A stretch of 64,000 bases of DNA from an uncultured Porphyromonadaceae bacterium (GCA_900538555.1 UPYI01000002.1:62001-126000), one strand, 5' to 3'; shown: positions 34,671-43,582, numbered from the stretch's first letter. Made by a program: numbers and translations. The notes: generated by a model from the letters alone, not told the origin.

Positions 34671-35288
34671 ATGGACGTAAAAAAAATAGCATTGATCGGC
34701 TTAGGCGGCTGGCTGCTGTACCGGCTGACCCAAACAGTACAAACCGGTCTGGCGCTGGCGAATTTCAAAGTAACGCCGGCATCGTTCAATATCCATTCGG
34801 TAGATAAGAAGGGGGTCGTACTCCGTGCCGATATGAATATCGACAACCTGTCCGATCAGGTACTGTATCTGAATGCGATCATGATGCAAGTATCGATGAA
34901 CGGCAAGTATTTAGGATCTAAGAATCTTCAAATCCGATCCTATGTGCAACCGTTCCGTACCCTTCCGTTGCGGGCAAGCCTGACTGTTCCTTATATGACG
35001 CTCTTATCGCTGCTTTGGAACTATGCGCAACAGAATCGATCCAGTTACCCCGTATCTATCGGGATCGCCGGATATGTCGTTGCCAATAACCAATCGTTCC
35101 CCTTTTCGAACAATTTCAGCGTCGATATACCGTCGCTGCCTCAGATCATGGACGGGATCAGCAATATATCGAACGGGTTAAGCAACGCATTTGACTTTTC
35201 GAAATTCCAAACCCAAATAACCACACCGACCGATGAATCATCATCCACGATTACCCAGGGCGGAGAACCGGCGAACGGTAACGCATAA
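34671..35288 (+). CDS. Membrane-anchored LEA/WHy-like beta protein
   Basis: 205 residues with one N-terminal membrane helix (KIALIGLGGWLLYRLTQTVQ) followed by a beta-sandwich of LEA14/WHy type (VTPASFNIHSVDKKGVVLRA, DMNIDNLSDQVLYLNAI, MMQVSMNGKYLGSKNL) and a low-complexity Thr/Ser end. No lipobox. Proteins of this type are not usual in tailed phages. In the tailless-virus reading it would sit in the internal membrane. The last 56 bases overlap the next gene in another frame. Confidence 0.5.
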   Translation: MDVKKIALIGLGGWLLYRLTQTVQTGLALANFKVTPASFNIHSVDKKGVVLRADMNIDNLSDQVLYLNAIMMQVSMNGKYLGSKNLQIRSYVQPFRTLPLRASLTVPYMTLLSLLWNYAQQNRSSYPVSIGIAGYVVANNQSFPFSNNFSVDIPSLPQIMDGISNISNGLSNAFDFSKFQTQITTPTDESSSTITQGGEPANGNA

Positions 35289-36858
35289 AGCCGGAACTAC
35301 CGACGATATTATCGCAGCGGTCGTCGATGTCTACAATAATTCGTACGACCAGGTAGATGAACTGGCGCAATCGCTACGTCGGGGATCAGTGCGGGAAACG
35401 TGCCGGGAAATATTCGATACGATCGACGATCATACGACGTATATACTTGACCCATTCCGCAAGCAATTGATCAAGACGCCGGCGCGGTTCTGGTCTGACG
35501 GGTTCGGAGATTGCAAGAGCTTTGCCATTTTTATCTGTTCTTGCTTGCGGTGCCTGGCGATACCGCACTGTTTCCGGTTCGCCTCCTACACGCTCGACAG
35601 TGCCGAACCGACACACGTGTACGCCGTGGCGATCGACGAAAACGGGAATGAAATACCGGTAGACCCGGTTTATAAGATCGACGGGATCGGGCAATTCGGA
35701 AAAGAAGTAGATTATTGTCACAAAAAAGATATGAGAGGAACCACAGAGATTTCGAGACTGTCGGGCATCGGTTATCCCGGCTACCAGGCGGAGATAACCA
35801 GGCTTCCGGAACAGGAACTGACCCGTCAACAGCAAGACTTGCTGATCAACCTGAACATTTTGCAGATATACGAAGAAGGAAAAGCGAAACGGGCGGACGA
35901 ACTGAAACAAATTCGCAACCGTATCGATGTCGCATTGCTGGCGCTGATGGCGTACCAGTCGGGGTACCCGGCATCGGTGGTAACACCGGAACAGATGCTG
36001 TCGGCACTGGTACTGATGATCGAAGGCGGACGATTCGATCTGCCGGTCGGATTATCGGAAGAGGAAAGAGACCAGGAACGCGCGATACTGTTCGGCGACA
36101 TGGTGACGATCGGAAAAGGTATTGCCGATGTGAACCCCGACGCCTATAAACTGATATACGCCTGTACGGCTGGCGATCTGGTAGCACAGCTTTCCGGAAT
36201 CGGAGCTGCTACCGACGTGCCGTCGGAAGATCAGGAATTCGACGAAGCCTATCGCAAGAACTTCCGGAACGCCAAAGCACAGGGCAATATCGCAGAAATA
36301 CAGAAGAACTTGCGCGAAGGTGCCGAATACTTCATGTACTGTTTTATTCCGGAATCGGAGCTGTCGGATTATCCCGAAGCTGTCACCACCAAGCGCCGGG
36401 AACATGAAGCCTATATGAAGGAGATACAGAAGTCCGGATGTATGACAGTCGCACAGGTGAAAGCCACCCTGAACGCGCAACTGACGGCCCGTTGGGGTTC
36501 GCCGGAAATATTCCTTGCCGGCGTGAAGAATGGGAATATCCCCGTAGAATCGGCATCGGTCGGCGTGATTTCTGCCACCGTCGCATCGATCATCATTGCG
36601 GTAGTTACCGCGGTGATCGCCGGAATTTTCGCCCTACTCGAAAAAATGCTGGACGGTAATTCATACGATGCGGGATCGTTCGACGCTTATGCCCCTTCGA
36701 TGGACGATGGATTCATATATAACGACGCTAACCCCTCGTTCGGAACCGGCGGAAATGATTTAACCCGTGCCGGTTCGACTCTGTCGAAGTTCTTGCCCTT
36801 CGTCCTGATCGGCGCGGTGCTGCTGCTCCCTTCCGGCAAAAAAAAGAAGAAAAAATAA
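35233..36858 (+). CDS. Transglutaminase-like membrane protein
   Basis: 541 residues. The N-terminal third is a transglutaminase/cysteine-peptidase-like domain with an apparent triad: Cys94 (GFGDCKSFAIF), His128 (EPTHVYAVAI) and Asp144 (IPVDPVY). A helical middle region follows, with KQIRNRIDVALLALMAYQSG. The C-terminal part has two membrane helices (GVISATVASIIIAVVTAVIA and FLPFVLIGAVLLLP) and ends in GKKKKKK. The basic tail after the last helix should face the cytoplasm or virion interior. It may crosslink or cut peptidoglycan or virion proteins. The start at 35233 overlaps the previous gene; no later ATG precedes the domain. Confidence 0.6.
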   Translation: MNHHPRLPRAENRRTVTHKAGTTDDIIAAVVDVYNNSYDQVDELAQSLRRGSVRETCREIFDTIDDHTTYILDPFRKQLIKTPARFWSDGFGDCKSFAIFICSCLRCLAIPHCFRFASYTLDSAEPTHVYAVAIDENGNEIPVDPVYKIDGIGQFGKEVDYCHKKDMRGTTEISRLSGIGYPGYQAEITRLPEQELTRQQQDLLINLNILQIYEEGKAKRADELKQIRNRIDVALLALMAYQSGYPASVVTPEQMLSALVLMIEGGRFDLPVGLSEEERDQERAILFGDMVTIGKGIADVNPDAYKLIYACTAGDLVAQLSGIGAATDVPSEDQEFDEAYRKNFRNAKAQGNIAEIQKNLREGAEYFMYCFIPESELSDYPEAVTTKRREHEAYMKEIQKSGCMTVAQVKATLNAQLTARWGSPEIFLAGVKNGNIPVESASVGVISATVASIIIAVVTAVIAGIFALLEKMLDGNSYDAGSFDAYAPSMDDGFIYNDANPSFGTGGNDLTRAGSTLSKFLPFVLIGAVLLLPSGKKKKKK

Positions 36859-36890
36859 TTATACTAACCCCTTTAATACTTGTTCATGTT

Positions 36891-37058
36891 ATGAAGCTAA
36901 AAAAATTCCCTAAATCGCCCAAAGAATCGGCATCCATTGACGTATGGAGAAAGTACGAAGCAAAGGTCCGCGAAGTGAAGAAACACAATGACGCTGTCAA
37001 AAAGAAAGCCTTTGAGAAAAAACGCCTGATCGAATCGATTCGTAAACAAAAAGCCTAA
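36891..37058 (+). CDS. Small highly basic protein, 55 aa
   Basis: Begins MKLKKFPKSPKESASIDVWR. About one third lysine or arginine, predicted helical, no membrane segment. It lies between two membrane-protein genes and 4 bases ahead of the next. Size and charge suit a nucleic-acid-binding virion protein; that is inference. Confidence 0.5.
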   Translation: MKLKKFPKSPKESASIDVWRKYEAKVREVKKHNDAVKKKAFEKKRLIESIRKQKA

Positions 37059-37062
37059 AATT

Positions 37063-37470
37063 ATGAAGAAAAGAAAAAGCATGAAAAAGGGCGCCGGCGA
37101 TATGTTGGTGTCCGTAGTCGGCGGCGCTGCTGCCGGTTTGGTTGCCGTGGCAGCCGATAAATATCTGGTTAAAAATGTAGATCCCCTCTATACTGGTATC
37201 GGTATGGTCGCCATTGGTGCAGCTCTTCCGGCATTCGTAGCCATGAAGGGCGTAGCGGAAGCGGGTGCCGGTCTGATCGCCGTCGGATCGCAAAAGATTG
37301 CCGACAAGTACCTGAACCCGTCGAGCGTGGCAGGAATGGACCGCGTTTACCAGAAGTCGCGGTTCTCGACCATCGGATCGCCGCAACGTTCGGCAGACCG
37401 ATTCCTGGAACCGGCTATGTCTACCATTTCCGGAACCAAAAAAAAAAATAAAATGAACGTGATCGACTAA
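37063..37470 (+). CDS. Small glycine/alanine-rich membrane protein
   Basis: 135 residues: a basic start (MKKRKSMKKGAGDM), two hydrophobic Gly/Ala-rich helices (MLVSVVGGAAAGLVAVAADK and GIGMVAIGAALPAFVAMKGV), a polar tail and a basic end (GTKKKNKMN). The pattern resembles abundant virion membrane proteins of tailless phages such as PM2 or PRD1, though without detectable homology. It directly precedes the best capsid candidate. Confidence 0.55.
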   Translation: MKKRKSMKKGAGDMLVSVVGGAAAGLVAVAADKYLVKNVDPLYTGIGMVAIGAALPAFVAMKGVAEAGAGLIAVGSQKIADKYLNPSSVAGMDRVYQKSRFSTIGSPQRSADRFLEPAMSTISGTKKKNKMNVID

Positions 37471-37489
37471 CCATTTAACCCAATAGAAT

Positions 37490-38170
37490 ATGAATCCTGA
37501 AACGATTTTTTTGAGAAAAAGATTTGAGGAGATCAAAGCGGAAGTACAAACCTTCGACAAAACGCTTGTTCCGCAATCCTCGTATATCCGCATCGACCAG
37601 ACGCTGGAAAACGGTGTCGGAACCTATACTTTTGATCCGCTGCTGAACAACGGCGGAGCCGGTCCTCTCGAGAAGAAGCTCGATAAAAACGACCTGTTCT
37701 TTATCTCATCGATCAACCTGGCAATTACGGCGACTAATAAGACGCTCCCGGCTGATGTCGTGTTCCTGAACACGATTAATCCCGATAAGCTGAATACTTG
37801 CATTTCTGCCGCCGGTTTGGCATCCTTGAAAACCGACTTGGCAGCCGCAACCGGGTTGAATACCATATTTAACGGTTTCATCTCGTTGAGAACCGGGCAA
37901 ACGGTCTCTTTGCAGAATTTCCCGACGTTGCGTTTCTGCCGGATTTCCGATACCGACGCATCGATCGACGGCGCATCAGTGATCCTTCCGGAACGCGTGC
38001 TGCTCAACGGTGCAAGCGACCAGCGGTTCGAATTGGTATTTAACGGTCAAAATACCACGATGCAGAATGCTACGACACCGGCATATACATTCGGCGTATC
38101 GCTGTTTATGTCGGGATTCCTCGTTAAGAGTGGCGCACGCATCGTCGAACAGCTGACCCCCAACAAGTAA
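37490..38170 (+). CDS. Candidate major capsid protein, beta-rich, 226 aa
   Basis: Begins MNPETIFLRKRFEEIKAEVQ. After a short helical N-terminal arm the protein is mostly beta: YTFDPLLNNGG, FFISSINLAITATNK, FNGFISLRTGQTVSLQNFP, TLRFCRISD, RFELVFNGQNTTM, YTFGVSLFMSGFLVK. No signal or membrane segment. Such a strand count fits a jelly roll, single rather than double at this length. The terminal KSGARIVEQLTPNK is basic. It is preceded by a two-helix membrane protein and followed by two repeated-module beta proteins. No homology to a known capsid is claimed. Confidence 0.45.
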   Translation: MNPETIFLRKRFEEIKAEVQTFDKTLVPQSSYIRIDQTLENGVGTYTFDPLLNNGGAGPLEKKLDKNDLFFISSINLAITATNKTLPADVVFLNTINPDKLNTCISAAGLASLKTDLAAATGLNTIFNGFISLRTGQTVSLQNFPTLRFCRISDTDASIDGASVILPERVLLNGASDQRFELVFNGQNTTMQNATTPAYTFGVSLFMSGFLVKSGARIVEQLTPNK

Positions 38171-38250
38171 ACGTTGTGTGAATAGCTCTATATTGTTTTG
38201 TTTGTTTACCGGCGTCGCGTGATCGGCGCCGGTATTAAAAAAAATACCTT

Positions 38251-39054
38251 ATGTTCCCGATCCCTATATTGAATTGCGAATCGATCCGAATACCTCTGAA
38301 AACGGGTCAAGACACCTATTTTTTTCGAACCGCGGGCGCTCTGACGTCCGAACGGATTGCGGCAATTACCATACCGCACGGCGCCAACAGTCCCGGAAGT
38401 TTCCCGGACGGCGAAACCGTGATCGATCCGTCGCAGGTATATATATCGCTGGTAGATATAGACGGGAATGTCTTATACAGCAATATACCGGGATCGCAGT
38501 TTTCAGCAAATTCTTTGAATTATCCGGCAATCGACCGGGTGATTGATTGGGAACGATCCTACATCAAAGTATCCGGAACGCCGCAGTACCTGATACTGGA
38601 CGATACGGTATTTACCTGTAATGTCTTTACGCGGTCTGCCGCATCCGCAAAACAACCGCGGTTGAATTATTATGCGATCGATTTGCCGGTCGTCGCCGGA
38701 CAAACCAATCACATCGAATTCACGAACCGACTGCAAGCCTTACGCGGCCGAAATATCTATGGAGTAGCATTACCGGTATATGCTTTCTCCCAAACACAAC
38801 AAAACCCTTATACCGGTACGATCAGCCTGTATTCGACGGACGAAAGCCGGTTTATTGACCGGGCGTTTCTCGATAATTTCCGGATGTCGGATTTATCGTT
38901 TGTTCCCGATCCAGAAATCAGGACGATATTATCACATCGATCGTTGGGTATGTTCATCGAACCGACGCCGATCGACTTCGAACGTTCCTATATGAACGTC
39001 TATATTCCAGAAACGACACTTAACCTTATAACTATCATATTGATCTATGAGTAA
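38251..39054 (+). CDS. Beta-rich two-module protein, 267 aa (candidate capsid/spike)
   Basis: Two modules of about 130 residues. The first ends at IDWERSYIKVSGTPQYLILD; the second begins FTNRLQALRGRNIYGVALPV and ends IDFERSYMNVYIPETTLNLI. The shared pattern (I)D.ERSY(I/M)..., with a preceding LRG-type turn, recurs in the next gene, which suggests gene duplication. No membrane or signal segment. Tandem beta domains are what a double jelly-roll or spike protein looks like, but the fold cannot be proved here. Overlaps the next gene by 8 bases. Confidence 0.45.
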   Translation: MFPIPILNCESIRIPLKTGQDTYFFRTAGALTSERIAAITIPHGANSPGSFPDGETVIDPSQVYISLVDIDGNVLYSNIPGSQFSANSLNYPAIDRVIDWERSYIKVSGTPQYLILDDTVFTCNVFTRSAASAKQPRLNYYAIDLPVVAGQTNHIEFTNRLQALRGRNIYGVALPVYAFSQTQQNPYTGTISLYSTDESRFIDRAFLDNFRMSDLSFVPDPEIRTILSHRSLGMFIEPTPIDFERSYMNVYIPETTLNLITIILIYE

Positions 39055-39883
39055 TTTTGCCCACATATCCTACAATTCGCCGGTGTTCTCCGGCATCCAT
39101 ACGATCGCGATGAACCCGAAGCGTTCGGATCACCGCGGGTACCCCGACCGAATCTATTTTCCAGACGAACCAATTTTGCGTGGAAAAAAAATAAAATCGG
39201 TAATGGTCTATGCCAACCCGACGGCAACCACGACCGGCGCGAATGGCTATTGGATGGATTCGACGCCGATCAGTTCTGATATATTAAGCCTGTCGGTTAC
39301 CTTCTGCGATCAGGAACGATTCGAGTTCATGCGGAATTACCCGTGCTATCTTCTTTCGGCGTATAACCAGCAATTCCCGATAGATCGGCCGGTAGACCTG
39401 CTCGATAGTTATATATCGTTGCGTAGTGCCAATTACGACGATATTACCTATCTGTTTGTCTTTTTTTACGAACAAATTAACCAGTCGTATAACCAGCGCG
39501 GCCAGACGAATTTCGATAATATCGAATTTCAGATCAGTACGACACCAGGCATCCGATCGATGATGCCCAACTATCCCCCGCTGCAAGACAAACGTATTCG
39601 CAATATATTGATTCAGGCTAATTCACTTTCAGGCGACATCGAGACGCCGAACGGTTACCCGATCGCCGATCTGAAATCGAAGTACATCTCCTTAATGTAT
39701 CAGCGCGATATACTGTTCTACCGAGTACCGGCGGAAATCCTCTACCAATTTAACGACCGTTTCCGGTTGCGGATGGCCGACATACTGGTAACACTGTCGA
39801 ACTGTTACGTCGAGACATCGCCCGCTGATACGAACTTAGTGGCCGGCAATTCGATGATGTTATCCTTTGAGTATCTACCCTAA
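39047..39883 (+). CDS. Beta-rich two-module protein, 278 aa (paralogue of the preceding)
   Basis: First module: FPDEPILRGKKIKSVMVYAN through VDLLDSYISLRSANYDDITY and FVFFYE. Second module: YPPLQDKRIRNILIQANSLS through MLSFEYLP. The repeated opening (P.L..K.I..(V/I)(M/L)(V/I).AN) and ending (F.YE/FEYL) show internal duplication and relatedness to the 267-aa neighbour. Soluble, no signal. Consistent with a double-domain virion shell or vertex protein; unproven. Confidence 0.45.
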   Translation: MSNFAHISYNSPVFSGIHTIAMNPKRSDHRGYPDRIYFPDEPILRGKKIKSVMVYANPTATTTGANGYWMDSTPISSDILSLSVTFCDQERFEFMRNYPCYLLSAYNQQFPIDRPVDLLDSYISLRSANYDDITYLFVFFYEQINQSYNQRGQTNFDNIEFQISTTPGIRSMMPNYPPLQDKRIRNILIQANSLSGDIETPNGYPIADLKSKYISLMYQRDILFYRVPAEILYQFNDRFRLRMADILVTLSNCYVETSPADTNLVAGNSMMLSFEYLP

Positions 39884-39894
39884 TAATTATAGCC

Positions 39895-40635
39895 ATGATA
39901 AAAGGTTTGGATAATCTGAAAACGTGGATCAAGGCGAACCGCCTGATAAAATGGAACGTAAAAACAAATCCCGATAAGGACATGTACGTATTTCAGACGG
40001 ACGACGTGGACGATGATATGGCAACCAAGATGGAGAAATTCGACTTGGTAATATCCACGCTATCGCCCGGTCGATATTACGTCGATGGCAATAAAACCAA
40101 CTCGACGCGCGGGTGGTTTCGAGAAACCTTTATGTTACTGCCGCGGGATATTCCGACGGATGATCCGGAACTGGCGCCCGAACAGGCAGCGCCGGCACAA
40201 CCAGCTGCCGTGTACGGAACACCCGACGAAATCAACGCCCGCATATCGTGCGCGGTCGAAAACGAGCGTTTAAAAATAAAAGTCGATCGGATGAAAGAAT
40301 TGATCGACGAGAAAGACGCCTATATCCGCGAGCTGGAAAAAGAAATAGAAGATAGCGCCGATAATTCCCCATTAAACAAAATGGTATCGGCGATCAATCC
40401 CTATATCCCGGCAATTGCGCAGCGGTTTTTCGGAGGGGCAACCCCGGCTGCCACTTCTTCCGGGATCGCGGGTGTTCCGGATGATCCGGAAACATCGATC
40501 GACCAGCTGCTGGACCGGGTATCTGTCCTTTTCGACGAAGAAAACCCGGTTGCCTTTCTGCAACGCCTGTTAGTCGTTCTTGAAGCGAACCCAACCTATA
40601 TACCCATGATTAAAGCCCTGACGAAAAATGAGTAA
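39895..40635 (+). CDS. Hypothetical 246-aa protein with coiled coil
   Basis: Begins MIKGLDNLKTWIKANRLIKW. Compact N-terminal domain (to about 85), an Ala/Pro-rich linker (APEQAAPAQPAAVYG), a coiled coil (VENERLKIKVDRMKELIDEK), then an Ala/Gly-rich stretch and a helical end. No membrane helix is certain. Coupled to neighbours (11 bases after the previous stop, 8-base overlap with the next gene). Function unknown; possibly a scaffold or inner virion protein. Confidence 0.5.
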   Translation: MIKGLDNLKTWIKANRLIKWNVKTNPDKDMYVFQTDDVDDDMATKMEKFDLVISTLSPGRYYVDGNKTNSTRGWFRETFMLLPRDIPTDDPELAPEQAAPAQPAAVYGTPDEINARISCAVENERLKIKVDRMKELIDEKDAYIRELEKEIEDSADNSPLNKMVSAINPYIPAIAQRFFGGATPAATSSGIAGVPDDPETSIDQLLDRVSVLFDEENPVAFLQRLLVVLEANPTYIPMIKALTKNE

Positions 40636-41476
40636 CATAACCTTTAACCCCAATTACCAGAACCGCGGCGCCTATCCCCGTTTCGGATCGATCGGCGTAT
40701 ATGATCGGGCGGGAAACCTGCTGTATGAAGCGGAAGGACTGGCGGGAATCCTCACCGGGTACCAGGACGACCGATCGGGTGCGATACCCTGGTTGGAATT
40801 GATACCCGTCGATGGAATCCATAAGTCCGGCTATGTCCAGGAAGATAAAGTAGAACTACGTATCGCCGAAGAGATCGCCCCGTATAATGCGCAGGTCGTG
40901 ATCGATGAACTGATCGAGAACGACAAACAGACGCTTTCCAATTTGTTGGTATGTGCCGGCATTATCGAGAAGCTGGCTAAATCGGGAATCGATACCAGTT
41001 CGTACCGGGCAAAGGTTCGGGAACTCTATATCGATCTGTACAACCGTAACCAGGCATTAGATAATAGTTACCTTATGGAAGATGTCCAGGTCGGCGAAAA
41101 CTCGATGAAGGAGTTCGGCGCACCGTTGGCGAAGATCGTAAACGGCGAAGCGTTGGGAATCGTCCTGACAGCTACTACCGTGTTGATCATCGTCGTTTCT
41201 GCCGTCGTAGCCGGCGGTCTGGGTACAGCTGCATACTATGCCTATCGAAGTTCGGCGTATCGATCGGGAAACGGTCTGAAAGAATCTGCCAACCTTCGTA
41301 AGGCGTTGGAACAGGTTTCGCCGGAAGTGGCAGAAGAAATCAGAAAAGACCTGAATAACCAATTAGAGAATGCGTACACCGCCGGCGCTGCCTCTAACCT
41401 GTTGTCCGGCGTGAAACTGGTCGGAATCGCCGTCGGCGCTATCCTGTTATATCGGTGGATCATCCCCAAACTATAA
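40628..41476 (+). CDS. Membrane protein with two C-terminal helices, 282 aa
   Basis: Soluble N-terminal domain (MSNITFNPNYQNRGAYPRFG to about 165), then a strong membrane helix (IVLTATTVLIIVVSAVVAGG) with a second Gly/Ala-rich half, a charged loop (LRKALEQVSPEVAEEIRKDL) and a final helix (LVGIAVGAILLYRWIIPKL). No family recognised. It belongs to the series of tail-anchored proteins in this operon. Confidence 0.55.
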   Translation: MSNITFNPNYQNRGAYPRFGSIGVYDRAGNLLYEAEGLAGILTGYQDDRSGAIPWLELIPVDGIHKSGYVQEDKVELRIAEEIAPYNAQVVIDELIENDKQTLSNLLVCAGIIEKLAKSGIDTSSYRAKVRELYIDLYNRNQALDNSYLMEDVQVGENSMKEFGAPLAKIVNGEALGIVLTATTVLIIVVSAVVAGGLGTAAYYAYRSSAYRSGNGLKESANLRKALEQVSPEVAEEIRKDLNNQLENAYTAGAASNLLSGVKLVGIAVGAILLYRWIIPKL

Positions 41477-41480
41477 GCAC

Positions 41481-42710
41481 ATGCAAGACTATTCTCTGAT
41501 CAACCTACCGCCCGAAGAGATCGCCTCCCTGAAAGATCAAGGACTGGTGGTCTACGAAGAGATACCCGGATCGCCGTTCCGATCGAAGAAGTCGGCGAAA
41601 CGCGGTATTACCGCTTATATGGAATCGAAAGCATACCCGAACGATTCATTATCGTTCGTAACCCGGCAGATCGAGAACGAACGGGAAGAGGATATGTACG
41701 GAAAGGGAAAGTACGACACGGTGTTCAATTTCCAGCTGAACACGCAGAACGGCGTTCCGGAATTAAAGCCGGCGATGCTGACGGTAGAAGACTTTGCCAT
41801 CCGCGGCGCTGCTGAAACAAAGCGTATCGAAGAAAAGTACCTGAAAGGTGCTGCCATTGGGTACAGCGATCAATTGAACGGCGTAACGGTTACCTACCGC
41901 TGTTCTTGGATCAACGTAAAGGCGCAGCCTTATAACGAATCCTTAACGATTGCCCGATTCGACATAAATCAGACGGAGTACGGACGGGTGGTCGTACTGG
42001 CATCCGGAAACGATGATATGTTATCGATCAGGCATCGTGCCGAATTGGTGCTGACAGGTCAATTCGTAGACAACCTCGACGGCAGGTGGCATCTGGTGAA
42101 GTTGAACGGATCGTATAGACTGGCGACGAAACGGCTGGCGAACCAATACAAGGGCGTCCAGTTCAACGACGCAGAAGACCACAGCTTTATATTTAAGTAC
42201 GGATTTGTGCGAGAAGATTGTATCGGAGGATTGGAAGTGCGGCCGGAAATCAAAACGCAAAAGCTCCTGATCCCATACTTCGAATATGATATTGGTATCG
42301 GAAACAATAAGACTATATACGCCGATCCTATGCCGATCGAATACACCGAAGAGCCGGCGTATATGGTCGGCGGAACGTTCGAAAGCCTATTGCGCCGGGT
42401 GTATCGGAATAAAGAGAATCCGCAGTATTTCCGCTACGATTATGTATATCGCTATAACGGCCAAAACGGTATGTGCTATTTCTACATGCTTACCCGTCGA
42501 TGGAGAGTGTACGAACGCCGGAACCGGGAATCGCCGCTATATCCGCTATCTGTTCCGCGTGTGCAACCCTTCTATAACCACGGGAACCCGAACTATATCG
42601 ATACATTGGTCTCCGATCTGAATGCAGAGGCAGAGACCGAACGGAAGTCAAACAATACAGTGCTGGCAGCCTTAGCGGCCGGGCTGCTGGCCTGGTGGAA
42701 ATTCAGATGA
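41481..42710 (+). CDS. Large tail-anchored protein, 409 aa
   Basis: Begins MQDYSLINLPPEEIASLKDQ. Mostly beta-rich and aromatic (SLTIARFDINQTEYGRVVVL, YFRYDYVYRYNGQNGMCYFY), with a single short hydrophobic segment at the extreme C terminus (NNTVLAALAAGLLAWWKFR). No signal peptide. Tail anchoring with a large soluble domain suits a virion protein bound to an inner membrane. No Walker motif is present, so it is not the packaging ATPase. Overlaps the following lytic enzyme by ATGA. Confidence 0.5.
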   Translation: MQDYSLINLPPEEIASLKDQGLVVYEEIPGSPFRSKKSAKRGITAYMESKAYPNDSLSFVTRQIENEREEDMYGKGKYDTVFNFQLNTQNGVPELKPAMLTVEDFAIRGAAETKRIEEKYLKGAAIGYSDQLNGVTVTYRCSWINVKAQPYNESLTIARFDINQTEYGRVVVLASGNDDMLSIRHRAELVLTGQFVDNLDGRWHLVKLNGSYRLATKRLANQYKGVQFNDAEDHSFIFKYGFVREDCIGGLEVRPEIKTQKLLIPYFEYDIGIGNNKTIYADPMPIEYTEEPAYMVGGTFESLLRRVYRNKENPQYFRYDYVYRYNGQNGMCYFYMLTRRWRVYERRNRESPLYPLSVPRVQPFYNHGNPNYIDTLVSDLNAEAETERKSNNTVLAALAAGLLAWWKFR

Positions 42711-43267
42711 TTATGAGCTACGAAGACTATATCAAAGAAAACCGGGAAGAGTTTATCGCACGGACCAAAGAGATCGCACGGCGGATCGGTGCCGATTACG
42801 GCGACCTGATCACAGTCATGTATATCGAATCGAAGCTGAACCCGAAGGCAGTAAACCGGTATTCCGGAGCAACCGGCCTGATCCAGTTCTTGCCATCAAC
42901 GGCGAAAGCACTGGGAACGACGACCGACGATCTGGCCGAGATGTCGAACGTCGAACAACTCGATTACGTCGAACAGTACTTCTTGCCGTACGCCGGCCGT
43001 GTCGGAACATTGGAAAACCTATATTTCGCCGTATTCTTTCCGGCGGCGATGGGAAAGCCCGAAGACTATGTATTGGAAACGAAATCGCAGTCGGCCGAGC
43101 TGATCGGAAAGCAGAACCCGGTATTAGATACGAATGGAGACGGCGTAATTACCGTTCGCGACGTGAAACAGTATCTGTCTACCAAGCGTATTTCCTCCGG
43201 AATATCGTTCGGTATTGTATTGGGTGTCCTTCTGATCGCAGGCGCAGCACTGTATTTAATTAAATAA
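42707..43267 (+). CDS. Tail-anchored lytic transglycosylase with EF-hand-like loop
   Basis: 186 residues. A soluble lytic transglycosylase domain occupies most of the protein: catalytic Glu41 in MYIESKLNP, then GATGLIQFLPSTAKALG, and LENLYFAVFFPAA. A calcium-binding EF-hand/dockerin-like loop follows (DTNGDGVITVRD), and the C terminus is a membrane helix (ISFGIVLGVLLIAGAALYLI). No signal peptide, so the enzyme probably enters the periplasm from the virion or via the membrane rather than by Sec. I chose ATG 42707 because it forms the ATGA overlap; an ATG at 42695 is possible. Confidence 0.8.
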   Translation: MIMSYEDYIKENREEFIARTKEIARRIGADYGDLITVMYIESKLNPKAVNRYSGATGLIQFLPSTAKALGTTTDDLAEMSNVEQLDYVEQYFLPYAGRVGTLENLYFAVFFPAAMGKPEDYVLETKSQSAELIGKQNPVLDTNGDGVITVRDVKQYLSTKRISSGISFGIVLGVLLIAGAALYLIK

Positions 43268-43273
43268 AATAGC

Positions 43274-43537
43274 ATGAAAAAAATAACGATAAAGACATTT
43301 CTATTGCAGGAAAACGGCATCGTCGATAAAGAACGTTTCGTGTCGCTGCAATTCCGGAACCAGGGCGAAACGCCGGCTACCGTACAGGGTAATATCGTGT
43401 TGCAGCCGGGAGAAACTGTAAACCTATCCTTCAACGATCAGGAAGTAGTCATCGATCAACCGTTCGTGGTTCGGTTCGATGGGTTAGCCGGAAAAAAAAA
43501 TTCCGTCGTAGTCATCGCCGGAGTGTTATTAGATTAA
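43274..43537 (+). CDS. Small beta protein, 87 aa
   Basis: Begins MKKITIKTFLLQENGIVDKE. A compact beta-sandwich pattern (RFVSLQFRNQGETPATVQGN, IVLQPGETVNLSFNDQEVVI, VVVIAGVLLD) without membrane anchor. Last gene of the plus-strand operon. Perhaps a minor capsid or cement protein; function unknown. Confidence 0.5.
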   Translation: MKKITIKTFLLQENGIVDKERFVSLQFRNQGETPATVQGNIVLQPGETVNLSFNDQEVVIDQPFVVRFDGLAGKKNSVVVIAGVLLD

Positions 43538-43546
43538 GTGTTATGT

Positions 43547-43582
43547 AAAAAAAGATCGACAGCAGCCTGTCGATCTTTTTTT
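43547..43582. terminator. Bidirectional terminator at the convergent junction
   Basis: AAAAAAAGATCGACA and TGTCGATCTTTTTTT (43547-43582) flank GCAGCC, giving a U-run on either strand. It ends both the late operon and the 197-aa gene. Confidence 0.85.
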
